Assembly (NCBI RefSeq): GCF_000307165.1
Contig: NC_018704.1
Coordinates: forward strand, 434,001 to 498,000
Direction: 5' to 3'
DNA: 64,000 bases
DNA from: Amphibacillus xylanus NBRC 15112
Lineage (GTDB): Bacteria; Bacillota; Bacilli; Bacillales; Amphibacillaceae
A model generated the notes under the pieces. The model made no database searches. It was not told the origin of the DNA and saw nothing but the letters and a program-made list of their open reading frames with translations. A program made the translations under genes and the position numbers. This document shows, one piece after another, positions 19,322 through 31,126 of the stretch (positions are counted from its first letter, which is position 1; each line of letters starts with the position of its first letter).

Positions 19322-21220
19322 CTAATCTATTATGTTATTACCATATAACGTATATAACGCTTTTAATTTTTCCATTTGAGTATGAATCTCTTTTTGTAAG
19401 TCTGATACTAATTGATAATTTGATTTATGAATCGCTTCCTTGATTTCAGTAAATAAACTCTTCTTGTCATGACTGTCTTTGGCAATTTGTTTCTTTAATT
19501 GAACAATCTTATTCCAATTGGAAATGTCTAAATCATTCGTATCATTCGGGTTATGAATTTTTTTCATTTCGATTAATTCTTTAAATAAAGCAGGTAAAAT
19601 GCGGTGTTCAATTTCTGTTACCCATTTATTCAAGTGTGCTGATTGATAACTGTACAAAATCTTATCGGATAGGACATTGCCTTTTTTCAAGACGCTCAAT
19701 TTATCTGGATAGCATTCAAATGACTGAAGATTCTCGTAAACGGTTTGCGGTGATTGACCGAAATACATAACTCTTTCTTCATCTGTATAATAGTCGAAAA
19801 TACTCTTTTCACTGCGGTAAGCTCTTGATGTTTCTAGGTAATCTGCAGCTTGACCGGGAGCTTTAGAGAGTTCTTCTAGCAATTGATGCTCTGACTTGTT
19901 ATGTTGCAAGGCATATTCGATTCCATCTAACATTGAAAGCAGCATACTTGTTATACACAAAAATGTATTGGTATGTGGGTTTGGTGACCTTAGTTCAAAT
20001 CGCGTACTCATTGGATTGTCTTCATCTCTTATCAAACCTAGTAATACTGTTCTGTTTCGAGAAGGTGTTTTGATATCTAGCCCTAATGAAGCGACGATAC
20101 AAATGGGTGCTTCGAAGCCTTTTTTTAGTCTTTTAAACGCTTCATTTGATGCTGTGATAAATGGATCTATAACTTCATAATTTTTTAACATTCCCATCAA
20201 GGCACCATAGCCAAACGTACTTAAAAATGTGTTTTGATTTGGATTAAGGAGATTAGTAAGTTCCCCTGATTGTAATTTTGCAGATACACTAATGTGCGTA
20301 TGCTCCCCACTTCCGGCGACATTTGGAATTGGTTTAGCAAGGAAGGTAACATCCATGCCGTTTTTCCTGAATACTTCTTTAATAATTTTCTTAATCATTA
20401 ATTCATTATCAGCGGCTTGTAAAACAGATGAGTATTTCCAGTCAATTTCTAATTGCTCCATGATGCCGGATAATGCACCAGCACTTGATAAATTTGCTTT
20501 TACCCCACCAACTTCTTTATGTCCCATCTCAGGTTCAAAGCCGTATTTGTCGAGACAATCTAATGTTTGTTCAAGAGCTGTTCGAACAGTCCCTCGTGTC
20601 GCTGCCCAATATTGTTCGTGAAGCTCTTGCGATGTCGATAGTTCATCAATCTCTCGTTTATCACCAGGTGTTCTAACCCAAAACTCTAATTCAGTAGCGG
20701 CTGTAATCGACAATTGATTAATTTCATTTGCACCAAATCCGAAATCATTAGTAAAATGATCGCTTGCTTCGATTAAATGAAGTGTCTGTTTTTCAAAATA
20801 GTTGACGGCATTCAATAAGATATGTCTTGAACAGACCGCTATGCCATCATGGAATAAAAAGCAGGGGATTTTTAATGTTCCAACAGGTAACTTTGTCAGG
20901 CTATCAATATTTTCAAAATTGTAATCAACAAACCAAATTCTAGCTAAATCAGCTTTCATATCGATCTTAGCATTGTCAATTGTAGCGATATGCGGAAGAT
21001 AAACAGATGAGCCGTCGGTTTGAATGGCGACGTCTTCCAAGAACTTAGTGATGTCATTTAGAAAAGCTTTGATTGGAATTTTTTCTTCTGTTTCATGACC
21101 AACTAAATCAATCCCAGCGAGTGAGACAAATTTAATCTCTGGATGCTGTTCTAATAATGCTTTAAGGTCAGCTTCATTGTGTTGTTCTGGTTTGATTGTG
21201 TAGATTAAGTTATTCACCAT
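19322..21220 (-). CDS. Long glutamine synthetase family protein, 632 aa
   Basis: Glutamine synthetase core: an ExE-like ATELEFW metal site, a segment reading EIDWKY..AADN, the ATP-binding signature KPIPNVAGSGEHTHIS near residue 300, and TRFELRSPNP. It is almost 200 residues longer than the usual GSI protein; the excess is mainly a charged, probably helical C-terminal region after about residue 450. I cannot assign it to a characterised GS subclass. ATG at 21220 follows GAAAGGAG. A promoter TTGCCG/TAAAAT with 17 bp spacing is seen at 21273-21278 and 21250-21255. It lies directly upstream of glmS, a glutamine user, on the same strand with no terminator seen between them. Confidence 0.85.
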   Translation of the reverse strand: MVNNLIYTIKPEQHNEADLKALLEQHPEIKFVSLAGIDLVGHETEEKIPIKAFLNDITKFLEDVAIQTDGSSVYLPHIATIDNAKIDMKADLARIWFVDYNFENIDSLTKLPVGTLKIPCFLFHDGIAVCSRHILLNAVNYFEKQTLHLIEASDHFTNDFGFGANEINQLSITAATELEFWVRTPGDKREIDELSTSQELHEQYWAATRGTVRTALEQTLDCLDKYGFEPEMGHKEVGGVKANLSSAGALSGIMEQLEIDWKYSSVLQAADNELMIKKIIKEVFRKNGMDVTFLAKPIPNVAGSGEHTHISVSAKLQSGELTNLLNPNQNTFLSTFGYGALMGMLKNYEVIDPFITASNEAFKRLKKGFEAPICIVASLGLDIKTPSRNRTVLLGLIRDEDNPMSTRFELRSPNPHTNTFLCITSMLLSMLDGIEYALQHNKSEHQLLEELSKAPGQAADYLETSRAYRSEKSIFDYYTDEERVMYFGQSPQTVYENLQSFECYPDKLSVLKKGNVLSDKILYSYQSAHLNKWVTEIEHRILPALFKELIEMKKIHNPNDTNDLDISNWNKIVQLKKQIAKDSHDKKSLFTEIKEAIHKSNYQLVSDLQKEIHTQMEKLKALYTLYGNNIID

Positions 21221-21413
21221 ATAATTCTCCTTTCGTTTAACATTTAATTATTTTACACCTTGAAAAAAGATTCGGCAAACATTTTTTACTATTTAATTGA
21301 ATTAAATGTTATTAATTTTATCATACGCTTAATTAGTTTTTGTTGTTAATAAAAAAAGCTAGTTAATATAAATTTATATTTTTTAACCAATCACCCGATT
21401 GACAGATTATTTT

Positions 21414-21422
21414 TGTTATAAT
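21414..21422 (+). promoter_or_regulatory. Extended -10 promoter of the yerB-yerC operon
   Basis: TGTTATAAT matches the extended -10 (TGnTATAAT). A TTGACA lies only 12 bp upstream and is too close to be its -35. The start codon of yerB follows about 50 bases downstream. Confidence 0.6.
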
Positions 21423-21472
21423 GAATCATAGTAGGACATGAACATATTAACGTACTAAAGGATGGTGTCAGA

Positions 21473-22519
21473 ATGAAGAAAAGATATTTACTCAGTTTTA
21501 TCGTACTTATTTTACTTTTTACGGCCTGTTCAAAGAAAGACGTTGAAGAGTCAAGTCAAGAATTAGATCAAGATGAGATAGAAGAAGTAATTGAACCAGA
21601 GCCAGAGGAAGAGGAGCCAGCCTTTACCTATCCATTAACTGGTGAAGCCACGGATGAAGCGAGTCTAAATCGAATCATCAGTGTAATGGTAAATAATCAT
21701 CCTGCAGCAAGGCCACAAACGGGATTATCTCAGGCTGATATTGTTTATGAGATTTTAGCAGAAGGTCAAACGACGAGATTTTTAGCGATGTTCCACAGTG
21801 AAAAGCCTGAAATTGTTGGCCCAGTTAGAAGTGCGCGCCCGTATTATTTTAAAATAGCTGACGATTACGATGCACTATATGTTTATCATGGTGCAGCTAA
21901 TTTTATCGAGGATATGCTTAAAGCTGGTGCTGCTGATCATTTAAATGGTTCATATTATGATAATGATGGTCATTTATTTAAACGAGAATCATTTCGAAAA
22001 GCACCGCATAATTCATATTTAATTTTTGACTCGGTAGCGGAAGTAGCTCAAGGAAAAGGGTATGAAGTCGAGTTTGAACATACACCACATACATTTTTAT
22101 CTGAGGAAGAGATTGAACAATTGTCGGGAGATCGTGCTACTGAAGTAATATTTTATTACGGGAAAGAAGATGTTCGTTATCGCTATGATCATGTAGCTGG
22201 GATTTATACGCGATACAATGGAGATGAACAAACTGTTGAATTAAATGATCAAACGCCGATTCAACTTAGCAATATTTTTATTATAGAAACAGATCACAAG
22301 ATAGTTGATGATGAGGGTAGGCGTGAAATTGATTTAGAGACAGGTGGAAATGCTTATTTATTACAAAAAGGTTTAATCCACAAACTTGAATGGCAGAATG
22401 TTGATGGGTACCTTTTACCGATGAAGGATGGTCAAGTAGTTCCATATGTCCCGGGGAAAACATGGGTTAATGTGATCCCGACAAGTCCAGGGTTAGAAGG
22501 TGTCTCTGTTACAGAGTAG
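21473..22519 (+). CDS. yerB: YerB-like lipoprotein (DUF3048)
   Basis: A 348-aa protein with a lipoprotein signal peptide: a basic MKKR start, a hydrophobic core and the lipobox FTAC with the modified cysteine at about residue 19, followed by an acidic linker rich in E and D. The rest matches the DUF3048/YerB family (MVNNHPAARPQTGLSQADIVYE, VGPVRSARPYY). It should be anchored on the outer face of the membrane. The molecular function of the family is unknown. It is followed closely by yerC, as in B. subtilis. Confidence 0.88.
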   Translation: MKKRYLLSFIVLILLFTACSKKDVEESSQELDQDEIEEVIEPEPEEEEPAFTYPLTGEATDEASLNRIISVMVNNHPAARPQTGLSQADIVYEILAEGQTTRFLAMFHSEKPEIVGPVRSARPYYFKIADDYDALYVYHGAANFIEDMLKAGAADHLNGSYYDNDGHLFKRESFRKAPHNSYLIFDSVAEVAQGKGYEVEFEHTPHTFLSEEEIEQLSGDRATEVIFYYGKEDVRYRYDHVAGIYTRYNGDEQTVELNDQTPIQLSNIFIIETDHKIVDDEGRREIDLETGGNAYLLQKGLIHKLEWQNVDGYLLPMKDGQVVPYVPGKTWVNVIPTSPGLEGVSVTE

Positions 22520-22532
22520 GAGGTTTTTTTAC

Positions 22533-22841
22533 GTGCAAATTGATAAATTACGTGGTGAGCAGCTCGATCAGTTATTCGATGCAATTTTGTCATTAAAGGA
22601 TCGAGAAGAGTGCTATCAATTTTTCGATGATTTGGCAACAATGAATGAGGTACAAGCACTAGCGCAAAGATTGTCAGTTGCCAAAATGCTAGATGAAGGT
22701 GAAACGTACCAAGAAATTGCAAATCAATCAAAGGCATCAACAGCAACAATATCTCGAGTTAAACGTTGCTTGCAATATGGAAGCGGAGGTTACCGCATTG
22801 TGCTTGATCGCTTAAGTGGTCAGCAGAAGGAGGACAAATAA
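22533..22841 (+). CDS. yerC: YerC/YecD-family TrpR-like DNA-binding protein
   Basis: A 102-aa TrpR-superfamily helix-turn-helix protein: EVQALAQRLSVAKML followed by YQEIANQSKASTATISRVKRCL, a typical recognition-helix segment. The start is GTG at 22533, preceded by GTAGGAGGT eight bases upstream; the longer frame to 22500 lies within yerB. It is a presumed transcription regulator of unknown target, 13 bases after yerB. Confidence 0.88.
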   Translation: MQIDKLRGEQLDQLFDAILSLKDREECYQFFDDLATMNEVQALAQRLSVAKMLDEGETYQEIANQSKASTATISRVKRCLQYGSGGYRIVLDRLSGQQKEDK

Positions 22842-22842
22842 G

Positions 22843-23829
22843 ATGATTCGTTTTGGAGTAATCGGGACAAATTGGATAACTGATCGTTTTTTAGAGGCTG
22901 CGGGCTTAGTTGAGGATGTTAAGTTAACCGCAGTATATTCAAGATCATTAGATCGTGCTAAAGCGTTCGCAACTAAGCATCAGGCAGAATATACTTTTTC
23001 TGATTTACAAGAGTTTGCAAGCAGTGACCAGTTTGATGCCGTCTATATTGCCAGTCCGACCTCATTCCATGCAGAACAGGCGATCCTTTGTATGGAAAAT
23101 GGTAAGCACGCTTTTGTTGAAAAACCTTTTGCATCTAATCAACGTGAAGTAGAAAAGATGATTGAAGTCTCCCGGAAGCATCAAGTGCTGTTGATGGAAG
23201 GAATGAAGACGACTTTATTACCTAATTTTAATCTTTTAAGAGAACAGATAAATGAAATTGGACCTGTCCGCCGATTTGTCGCGAATTTTTGCCAGTACTC
23301 TTCTCGATACGATCGCTACAAAGAAGGTGAGGTAGCAAATGCATTTAAACCTGAATTTTCAAATGGTGCATTAATGGATATTGGCGTTTATACAGTTTAC
23401 CCAATGGTCACATTATTCGGTATGCCGGACCAGGTTTCAGCAAATGTGATTATGCTGGATTCAGGGGTTGATGGCTTAGGCACGATGGAGATTAAGTATC
23501 CTGAGCTGACTGCTGATTTAATGTTCTCTAAAATTACAAATTCTTATATACCGTCAGAAATTCAAGGTGAGAATGGATCAATCGTGATTGATAAATGGAG
23601 CGACATGCAACGACTAACAAAAATTGATCGCGATGGAAACACGACAGACATTTCTGTTAATCAGGAAAAAAATACGATGTACTATGAGATCAATCATTTT
23701 GTTGAGTTAATTAAGAGTGGACAATTAGAAAGTCCAATTAACTCATTTGAGCATTCGCTTAATACAATCAAAGTACTTGATCAAGCTCGAAGATCAGTTG
23801 GATTAGTTTTCCCAGCCGATAAGGCTTAA
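22843..23829 (+). CDS. Gfo/Idh/MocA-family oxidoreductase
   Basis: NAD(P)-dependent dehydrogenase family protein, 328 aa. The N-terminal Rossmann fold begins RFGVIGTNWITD, with the family motif VEKPFA near residue 95 and a C-terminal substrate domain that includes ALMDIGVYTVYP. The start is ATG at 22843 after AGAAGGAGGA; the preceding frame overlaps yerC. The substrate is not evident; sugars or inositols are usual in this family. It is the third gene of the yerB-yerC transcription unit here, and a terminator follows. Confidence 0.88.
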   Translation: MIRFGVIGTNWITDRFLEAAGLVEDVKLTAVYSRSLDRAKAFATKHQAEYTFSDLQEFASSDQFDAVYIASPTSFHAEQAILCMENGKHAFVEKPFASNQREVEKMIEVSRKHQVLLMEGMKTTLLPNFNLLREQINEIGPVRRFVANFCQYSSRYDRYKEGEVANAFKPEFSNGALMDIGVYTVYPMVTLFGMPDQVSANVIMLDSGVDGLGTMEIKYPELTADLMFSKITNSYIPSEIQGENGSIVIDKWSDMQRLTKIDRDGNTTDISVNQEKNTMYYEINHFVELIKSGQLESPINSFEHSLNTIKVLDQARRSVGLVFPADKA

Positions 23830-23865
23830 CAAGCAACATTAGTTTTTATATAGCTAAATTAAACG

Positions 23866-23907
23866 GCTCATCATTAGATAATATTAATGATGAGCTGTGT
23901 TTTTTTG
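23866..23907 (+). terminator. Terminator after the oxidoreductase
   Basis: GCTCATCATTA (23866-23876) pairs perfectly with TAATGATGAGC (23885-23895), followed by TGTG and seven T residues. Confidence 0.85.
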
Positions 23908-23910
23908 ATA

Positions 23911-24410
23911 ATCATAAACGTATGGTTGAAAAAATACGCCGAACGTTGAAGATTTTGCGTTAATCATTAACGTTTGGTGGATAAAAAGTGCTGAACGTTA
24001 AAGATAAGGGGTTAATCGTTAACATTTGGCCGAAAAATAGCTCCGAACTTTAAAGATACTCTGTTATCGTAAACGTTTGGTCGAAAAAATCGTCAGAACG
24101 TTAAAGATACCGTGATAATCGTAAACGTTTGGTCGGAAAAAGTGTCAGAACATTAATGATAATGTGTAAATCGTTAACATTTGGTCGAAAAAATCGTCAG
24201 AACGTTAAAGATACGGTGTAATCGTTAACGTTTGGTCGAAAAAAACGTCAGAACGTTAAAGATAACGGGTTAATCATCAACGTTTAACCGAAAATAAGCA
24301 CAAAACATTAAAGATAGTACACTAATCATTAACTTTTGCCCGATAAATACCACTGAACATTAAAGATTTCCTACTAATCATCAACACTTAGTAAAAAACC
24401 GCTAAAGCGT
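23911..24410. repeat. Ten tandem 51-52 bp units with internal dyads
   Basis: Units begin with AATC (or a one-base variant) at 23911, 23963, 24015, 24066, 24118, 24170, 24221, 24273, 24325 and 24377, so the period is 52, 52, 51, 52, 52, 51, 52, 52, 52. A typical unit reads AATCGTTAACGTTTGGTCGA, then an A-rich stretch, then GTCAGAACGTTAAAGATA and about six variable bases. TTAACGTT and AACGTTAA within each unit form a dyad 25-26 bp apart. The central units are best conserved and the outer ones decayed, the last being partial. No open reading frame covers it. It fills most of the 720-bp gap between the oxidoreductase and pcrB. Confidence 0.9.
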
Positions 24411-24445
24411 AGGTGCATCACAGCTAAACAACTTTATGAAAAAGT

Positions 24446-24475
24446 TACCTTACATGCGTGGTTTTTGTTATAATT
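24446..24475 (+). promoter_or_regulatory. Promoter of the pcrB-pcrA-ligA operon
   Basis: TTACCT (24446-24451) and an extended -10 TGTTATAAT (24467-24475) lie 18 bp apart, downstream of the repeat array and 74 bases before pcrB. Confidence 0.6.
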
Positions 24476-24548
24476 TAAGGTGGAACATTTTTTCGACAAA
24501 AATTATTCATTTTAAGATAAAAACTGAACGATAGGGTTAGGGGGCTTC

Positions 24549-25232
24549 ATGTTGTATAATCGAAAGGCATGGAAGCATGTATTTAAATTAGATCCGGCTA
24601 AATCTCTAACGAGTGATCAAATTAGAGAAGTTTGTCAGTCTGGTACTGATGCGATTGTTGTTGGAGGAACGGATAATGTTACACTAGAGGGCGTTATTAA
24701 TTTACTCAGTCAGATTCGTATGTACTCAATACCTTGTGTGCTTGAGGTATCAACTGTAGATGCCATCACACCAGGATTTGATTTTTATGATATTCCGATA
24801 GTTTTAAATAGTCAGGAGAAAAAGTGGGTGCTTGACGCTCAGCATCAGGCAATTAAACAATTTGGCCCGATGATTGATTGGTCTGAATTGACAACTGAAG
24901 GTTATGTTATTTTAAATCCTGAGGCAAAAGCCTATCAATTAACAAATTGCTACTTGCCAGATCGAGAAGATGTGATCGCTTATGCTCAGATGGCTGAACA
25001 GATGTTTAACTTACCGATTTTATATTTAGAGTATAGTGGTACATATGGCGATCCAGAATTAGTTCGTCAGGTAAAACAACACTTAAACAAAACACAGCTC
25101 GTCTATGGTGGCGGGATAACAACGCTTGAACAAGCAAAGGAAATGGCTCAATATGCTGATACGATAGTCGTTGGGAATAGTCTTTATGATAATTTTGCTG
25201 AATCAATTGAGACAGTTCACGTAAAAAAATAA
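24549..25232 (+). CDS. pcrB: Heptaprenylglyceryl phosphate synthase PcrB
   Basis: TIM-barrel prenyltransferase joining heptaprenyl diphosphate to glycerol-1-phosphate, the first step to an archaeal-type ether lipid known in Bacillales. The 227-aa length and the motifs KLDPAKSLT, AIVVGGTDNVT and YGGGITTLEQAKEMA with VVGNSLYDN fit. ATG at 24549 follows TTAGGGGGC. It stands directly before pcrA, as in B. subtilis. Confidence 0.93.
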   Translation: MLYNRKAWKHVFKLDPAKSLTSDQIREVCQSGTDAIVVGGTDNVTLEGVINLLSQIRMYSIPCVLEVSTVDAITPGFDFYDIPIVLNSQEKKWVLDAQHQAIKQFGPMIDWSELTTEGYVILNPEAKAYQLTNCYLPDREDVIAYAQMAEQMFNLPILYLEYSGTYGDPELVRQVKQHLNKTQLVYGGGITTLEQAKEMAQYADTIVVGNSLYDNFAESIETVHVKK

Positions 25233-25247
25233 ATTAAAGGCGGTGTC

Positions 25248-27488
25248 ATGATGAATCAATCTATTCATCCTTTATTAAAAGGGTTAAATAACAGACAGCA
25301 AGAAGCGGTTCGGCATACGGATGGTCCGCTTTTAGTTATGGCTGGTGCCGGAAGTGGAAAAACACGAGTGCTCACACACCGGATTGCGTATTTACTGGAT
25401 GAAAAAGATGTATCACCACGAAATATTTTGGCAATTACATTTACAAATAAAGCAGCACGAGAAATGAAAGATCGAGTGACAAATTTAATCGGACCAGAAG
25501 CAGACCAAATGTGGGTATCAACCTTCCACTCGATGTGTGTTCGAATTTTACGAAGAGATGCAGATAAAATTGGAATTAACCGTAACTTTACGATTTTTGA
25601 TACAGCAGATCAATTAACGGTTATTAAAAATGTCTTAAAAGAAAGAAATATTGATCCGAAAAAGTACCAACCACGATCCTTTTTAGCTGGGATTAGCTCT
25701 GCAAAAAATAAACTCCAAACACCAGATCAATATCAGAAAGTCGCTGGTGACTATTTTCACAAAATGGTCGCTGATGTTTATCAAGACTATCAAACGACTC
25801 TCCTCAGAAATCATTCAATGGATTTTGATGACTTGATTATGCAAACAGCACTTTTATTTAAGCGTGCTCCTGAAGTCCTTGAATATTATCAACGCAGATT
25901 CCAGTATATTCATGTCGATGAGTATCAGGATACCAACTATGCGCAATATGATCTCGTTAAAAAATTAGCAGAAAAGTATCAAAACCTCTGTGTTGTAGGT
26001 GATTCAGACCAGTCGATTTACCGTTGGCGTGGTGCTGATATAAAAAATATTTTATCATTTGAAAAAGATTACCCAAATGCAACAGTCGTATTTTTAGAGC
26101 AAAATTATCGCTCCACTGAATCAATCTTAAACGCTGCTAATGCGGTGATCAAAAATAACCCTGACCATAAAGAGAAAAAACTTTGGACAGACCAAGCAGG
26201 CGGATCTAAGCTAAAGTATTATAAGGCACAGACAGAGCGCTACGAAAGCTTATATGTTGCTGAACAAATTGAAAAATATATTCACGAACAGCGTTTTAAT
26301 TATCGAGATATTGCCATTTTATATCGAACGAACGCGCAATCACGGGTTATTGAAGAAACATTTGTCAAAGCAAATATTCCTTATCAAATGGTAGGTGGAA
26401 CTAAGTTCTACGATCGTAAGGAAATTAAAGATATCCTTGCTTATTTAAGACTAATATCAAACCCTGATGACGATGTAAGTTTTGTCCGTATCGTTAACGA
26501 GCCGAAACGAGGAATAGGTGCAACGACGATTGAAAAACTACAAAACTATGCAACGGCTAATGAGATTTCATTATTTACAGCCATTAAAGAAATTGATTTT
26601 GTCGGTTTAGGCGCACGAGCAACCAAATCCCTAGCTGAGTTCGGTGAAATGGTAAGCAATTGGATTCAACAGCAGGAATTTCTTACAGCAACTGATATGG
26701 TTGAACAGGTACTAAAAAAATCAGGCTACGAAGAAATGCTTGAAAATGAACGAACGATTGAAGCGAAAACGAGACTAGAGAACATTAATGAATTTAAGTC
26801 AGTAACGAAGCATTTTGAAAAAAATAGTGATGATCAAACATTACTTGCATTTCTAACTGACTTGGCATTAATTTCCGATATTGATAGTATGGATGATGAT
26901 CCATTTGCTGATAATAAAGTAACAATGATGACTCTTCACGCGGCTAAAGGACTTGAGTTCCCTGTTGTGTTTCTCGTTGGTATGGAGGAAGGCATTTTCC
27001 CACATAGTCGATCAGCTATGGATGATGAGGAAATGGCTGAAGAACGACGACTTGCTTATGTGGGGATCACCCGTGCAGAAAAAGAGCTTCACCTAACACA
27101 CGCAGTAACGAGAACATTATACGGTGAAACAAAGTGGAATAATATGAGCCGCTTTATTCGAGAAATCCCTGAAGAATTATTAGACGGCTATACAAGTACA
27201 AAAAAGCAACCTAGATTTGCGATTTCGGATGATGATCGAAGCTTCTTCGCACCTAAGTCAACACCTAAACAACAAGTAACTAAACGTGTTGCACAGAAAC
27301 TTACGACTGGTGGAGAGAAAGAAGACTGGCAAGTTGGAGACAAAGCGCATCATAAAAAATGGGGAGTCGGTACGATCGTGAGGGTGACTGGTAAAGGTGA
27401 AGAGCTTGAGTTAGACGTTGCTTTCCCAGCACCTACAGGTATTAAACGATTACTGGCAAAATTTGCACCGATAACAAAACAATCATAA
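25248..27488 (+). CDS. pcrA: ATP-dependent DNA helicase PcrA
   Basis: UvrD/PcrA superfamily 1A 3'-5' helicase, 746 aa. Walker A AGAGSGKT is at residues 32-39. Motif II appears as VDEYQDTN, motif III as [13 protein letters not shown], motif IV/V as [11 protein letters not shown] and motif VI as [11 protein letters not shown]. The protein ends in the C-terminal domain typical of PcrA ([16 protein letters not shown]). It is placed 15 bases after pcrB and 15 before ligA. Confidence 0.97.
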   Translation: MMNQSIHPLLKGLNNRQQEAVRHTDGPLLVMAGAGSGKTRVLTHRIAYLLDEKDVSPRNILAITFTNKAAREMKDRVTNLIGPEADQMWVSTFHSMCVRILRRDADKIGINRNFTIFDTADQLTVIKNVLKERNIDPKKYQPRSFLAGISSAKNKLQTPDQYQKVAGDYFHKMVADVYQDYQTTLLRNHSMDFDDLIMQTALLFKRAPEVLEYYQRRFQYIHVDEYQDTNYAQYDLVKKLAEKYQNLCVVGDSDQSIYRWRGADIKNILSFEKDYPNATVVFLEQNYRSTESILNAANAVIKNNPDHKEKKLWTDQAGGSKLKYYKAQTERYESLYVAEQIEKYIHEQRFNYRDIAILYRTNAQSRVIEETFVKANIPYQMVGGTKFYDRKEIKDILAYLRLISNPDDDVSFVRIVNEPKRGIGATTIEKLQNYATANEISLFTAIKEIDFVGLGARATKSLAEFGEMVSNWIQQQEFLTATDMVEQVLKKSGYEEMLENERTIEAKTRLENINEFKSVTKHFEKNSDDQTLLAFLTDLALISDIDSMDDDPFADNKVTMMTLHAAKGLEFPVVFLVGMEEGIFPHSRSAMDDEEMAEERRLAYVGITRAEKELHLTHAVTRTLYGETKWNNMSRFIREIPEELLDGYTSTKKQPRFAISDDDRSFFAPKSTPKQQVTKRVAQKLTTGGEKEDWQVGDKAHHKKWGVGTIVRVTGKGEELELDVAFPAPTGIKRLLAKFAPITKQS

Positions 27489-29501
<2,013 letters not shown>

Positions 29502-29520
29502 TACGGGAGGGGGGAAGCCA

Positions 29521-30687
29521 ATGAAAAACTTCAGTAAGTTACTCGTTATTTTTTTCGCAGTGATACTAATTGGTTGTGCACCTGATTTCAGTTCTCCAAA
29601 TGAGGTTATTGATGATACATTACCGGAGGATAGTGGCTATGAAACGGCAATTATTCCGAATTATCGTGTCTCGGAATCTGAATATCAAGTTCTCTTACCT
29701 TATCGTTTAAGTCAATCAAGGGGTGTAACGACAAACCAAGTTGCCAATCGACTAGATATTACGGCACTAGAAAATGATTTACGTCGTCACTCGGCATCAG
29801 TTTTTGATCCAGAGACATACTTCTTTCAAGAAGGTCAACAAATCGGTTATAGTGAGCTATTTAGTTGGTTAGAAAGACAATCAGATTCAAGTGAGCTTGG
29901 TTTAAATCCATCGGTAGATATTGATGAAGATGCATCAACAGAAGAAAAAATCGAAATTGAACGAGCTAACCCTAAATATCTATCGCACATCCTTGAGCAG
30001 AACTACTTGGTTCGAACGGAAGACAACGTTGTTCAACTTGCAGGAATTTCAATCGGGATTGCGATGAAATCAGTTTATCGCTTCCAAACAGAAATCGGTG
30101 GTCCGTTTTATTATGAAGAAATCGATTATGATGAAATGATGAATCAAGCAACAAAAGTAGCTGAACAAGTTGTTAGCCGTCTACGAGCAAAGGATGGCTT
30201 GCAGGAAATTCCGATATTTGTAGCGATATACAGAGAAGCACCACGTGATGGTCTCGTACCAGGAAATTTTGTCGCAAAAAAACTTGTCCAAGGCGGAAGC
30301 CAAACGGTAGGTAACTGGGATAAAATCAATGAATCTTATGTTTTATTCCCATCATCTGAAGCACGTAATCTTGATTCTAATTTATCTTCAACTATCGACG
30401 AGTTTAAATCTGGAATTGAAAAATTCTTTCCTAACTTTGTCGGGGTTATCGGTGAAGGTTTTTATCAAAATGGTGAATTACAACACTTGACTCTAGAAAT
30501 TCCAATTGAATTTTATGGTCAAGCAGAGGTCGTTGGATTCACACAATATGTATACGGATTGATGATGGATAATTTTCAAGCACACTTTGATCTAGAAATT
30601 AACATTCGCTCAAATCAAAGACAAGAAAGTCTAATCGTCAGAAAAGCTGGCGATGAGGATGCTTATGTCCATATTTATGAGCGCTAA
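29521..30687 (+). CDS. camS: CamS-family lipoprotein (YerH-like)
   Basis: A 388-aa lipoprotein: signal peptide MKNFSKLLVIFFAVILIGC with the lipobox cysteine at residue 19, then the CamS (sex pheromone cAM373 precursor) domain. ATG at 29521 follows GGGAGGGGGGAAG. In enterococci and staphylococci the pheromone peptide is cut from the signal sequence of this protein; whether that happens here is unknown. It lies after ligA as in B. subtilis (yerH). Confidence 0.9.
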   Translation: MKNFSKLLVIFFAVILIGCAPDFSSPNEVIDDTLPEDSGYETAIIPNYRVSESEYQVLLPYRLSQSRGVTTNQVANRLDITALENDLRRHSASVFDPETYFFQEGQQIGYSELFSWLERQSDSSELGLNPSVDIDEDASTEEKIEIERANPKYLSHILEQNYLVRTEDNVVQLAGISIGIAMKSVYRFQTEIGGPFYYEEIDYDEMMNQATKVAEQVVSRLRAKDGLQEIPIFVAIYREAPRDGLVPGNFVAKKLVQGGSQTVGNWDKINESYVLFPSSEARNLDSNLSSTIDEFKSGIEKFFPNFVGVIGEGFYQNGELQHLTLEIPIEFYGQAEVVGFTQYVYGLMMDNFQAHFDLEINIRSNQRQESLIVRKAGDEDAYVHIYER

Positions 30688-30749
30688 TGAGTCAACTAAG
30701 ACAATAATAGTAAGCTGTTGTGATTATTTTGAGAATACTAATCCAATAG

Positions 30750-30779
30750 TTGCGCAATAGAGTTATTTTTTGCTATGAT
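30750..30779 (+). promoter_or_regulatory. Promoter of gatCAB
   Basis: TTGCGC (30750-30755) and TATGAT (30774-30779) with 18 bp spacing, about 40 bases before gatC. Confidence 0.55.
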
Positions 30780-30820
30780 CGTAAATAGTAAAATCGTAAA
30801 ATCTTGTGGAGGTGAAGGAA

Positions 30821-31111
30821 GTGGCAAAAGTTACAAAAGAACAAGTGAAACAAATTGCTGATACTGCACGTTTAGATATAAGTGATGAGGAAGCAGACGT
30901 TTTTGCCCAACGATTAAGTGAAATGTTAGGTTATGCAGATGTGTTAAAAGAATTAGATACAGAAGGAATTGAACCATTGTATCAAGTTCATGACCATACA
31001 AATGTGTTTAGAAAAGATGAACCGCGTGAGTGGATTACTCAAGAAGAGGCACTAAAAAATGCAGCTGTACACAAAGATGGACAATTCCAAGTACCATCAA
31101 TTTTAGAATAG
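30821..31111 (+). CDS. gatC: Asp/Glu-tRNA amidotransferase subunit GatC
   Basis: Small stabilising subunit of the GatCAB transamidosome. The start is GTG at 30821, after GGAGGTGAAGG (30808-30818); the earlier GTG at 30806 overlaps that ribosome-binding site. From 30821 the protein is 96 aa and begins MAKVTKEQVKQIADTARLDIS, family-typical. GatA follows 15 bases later. Confidence 0.93.
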   Translation: MAKVTKEQVKQIADTARLDISDEEADVFAQRLSEMLGYADVLKELDTEGIEPLYQVHDHTNVFRKDEPREWITQEEALKNAAVHKDGQFQVPSILE

Positions 31112-31126
31112 GAGGTCGGTTCACAC

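Noticed and set aside
21395-21422. TTGACA/TATAAT promoter before yerB
   Set aside because: The spacing is only 12 bp; the extended -10 TGTTATAAT is the better explanation.
23911-24410. CRISPR array
   Set aside because: Units are similar over about 45 of 52 bases, so there are no unique spacers, and no cas genes are near.
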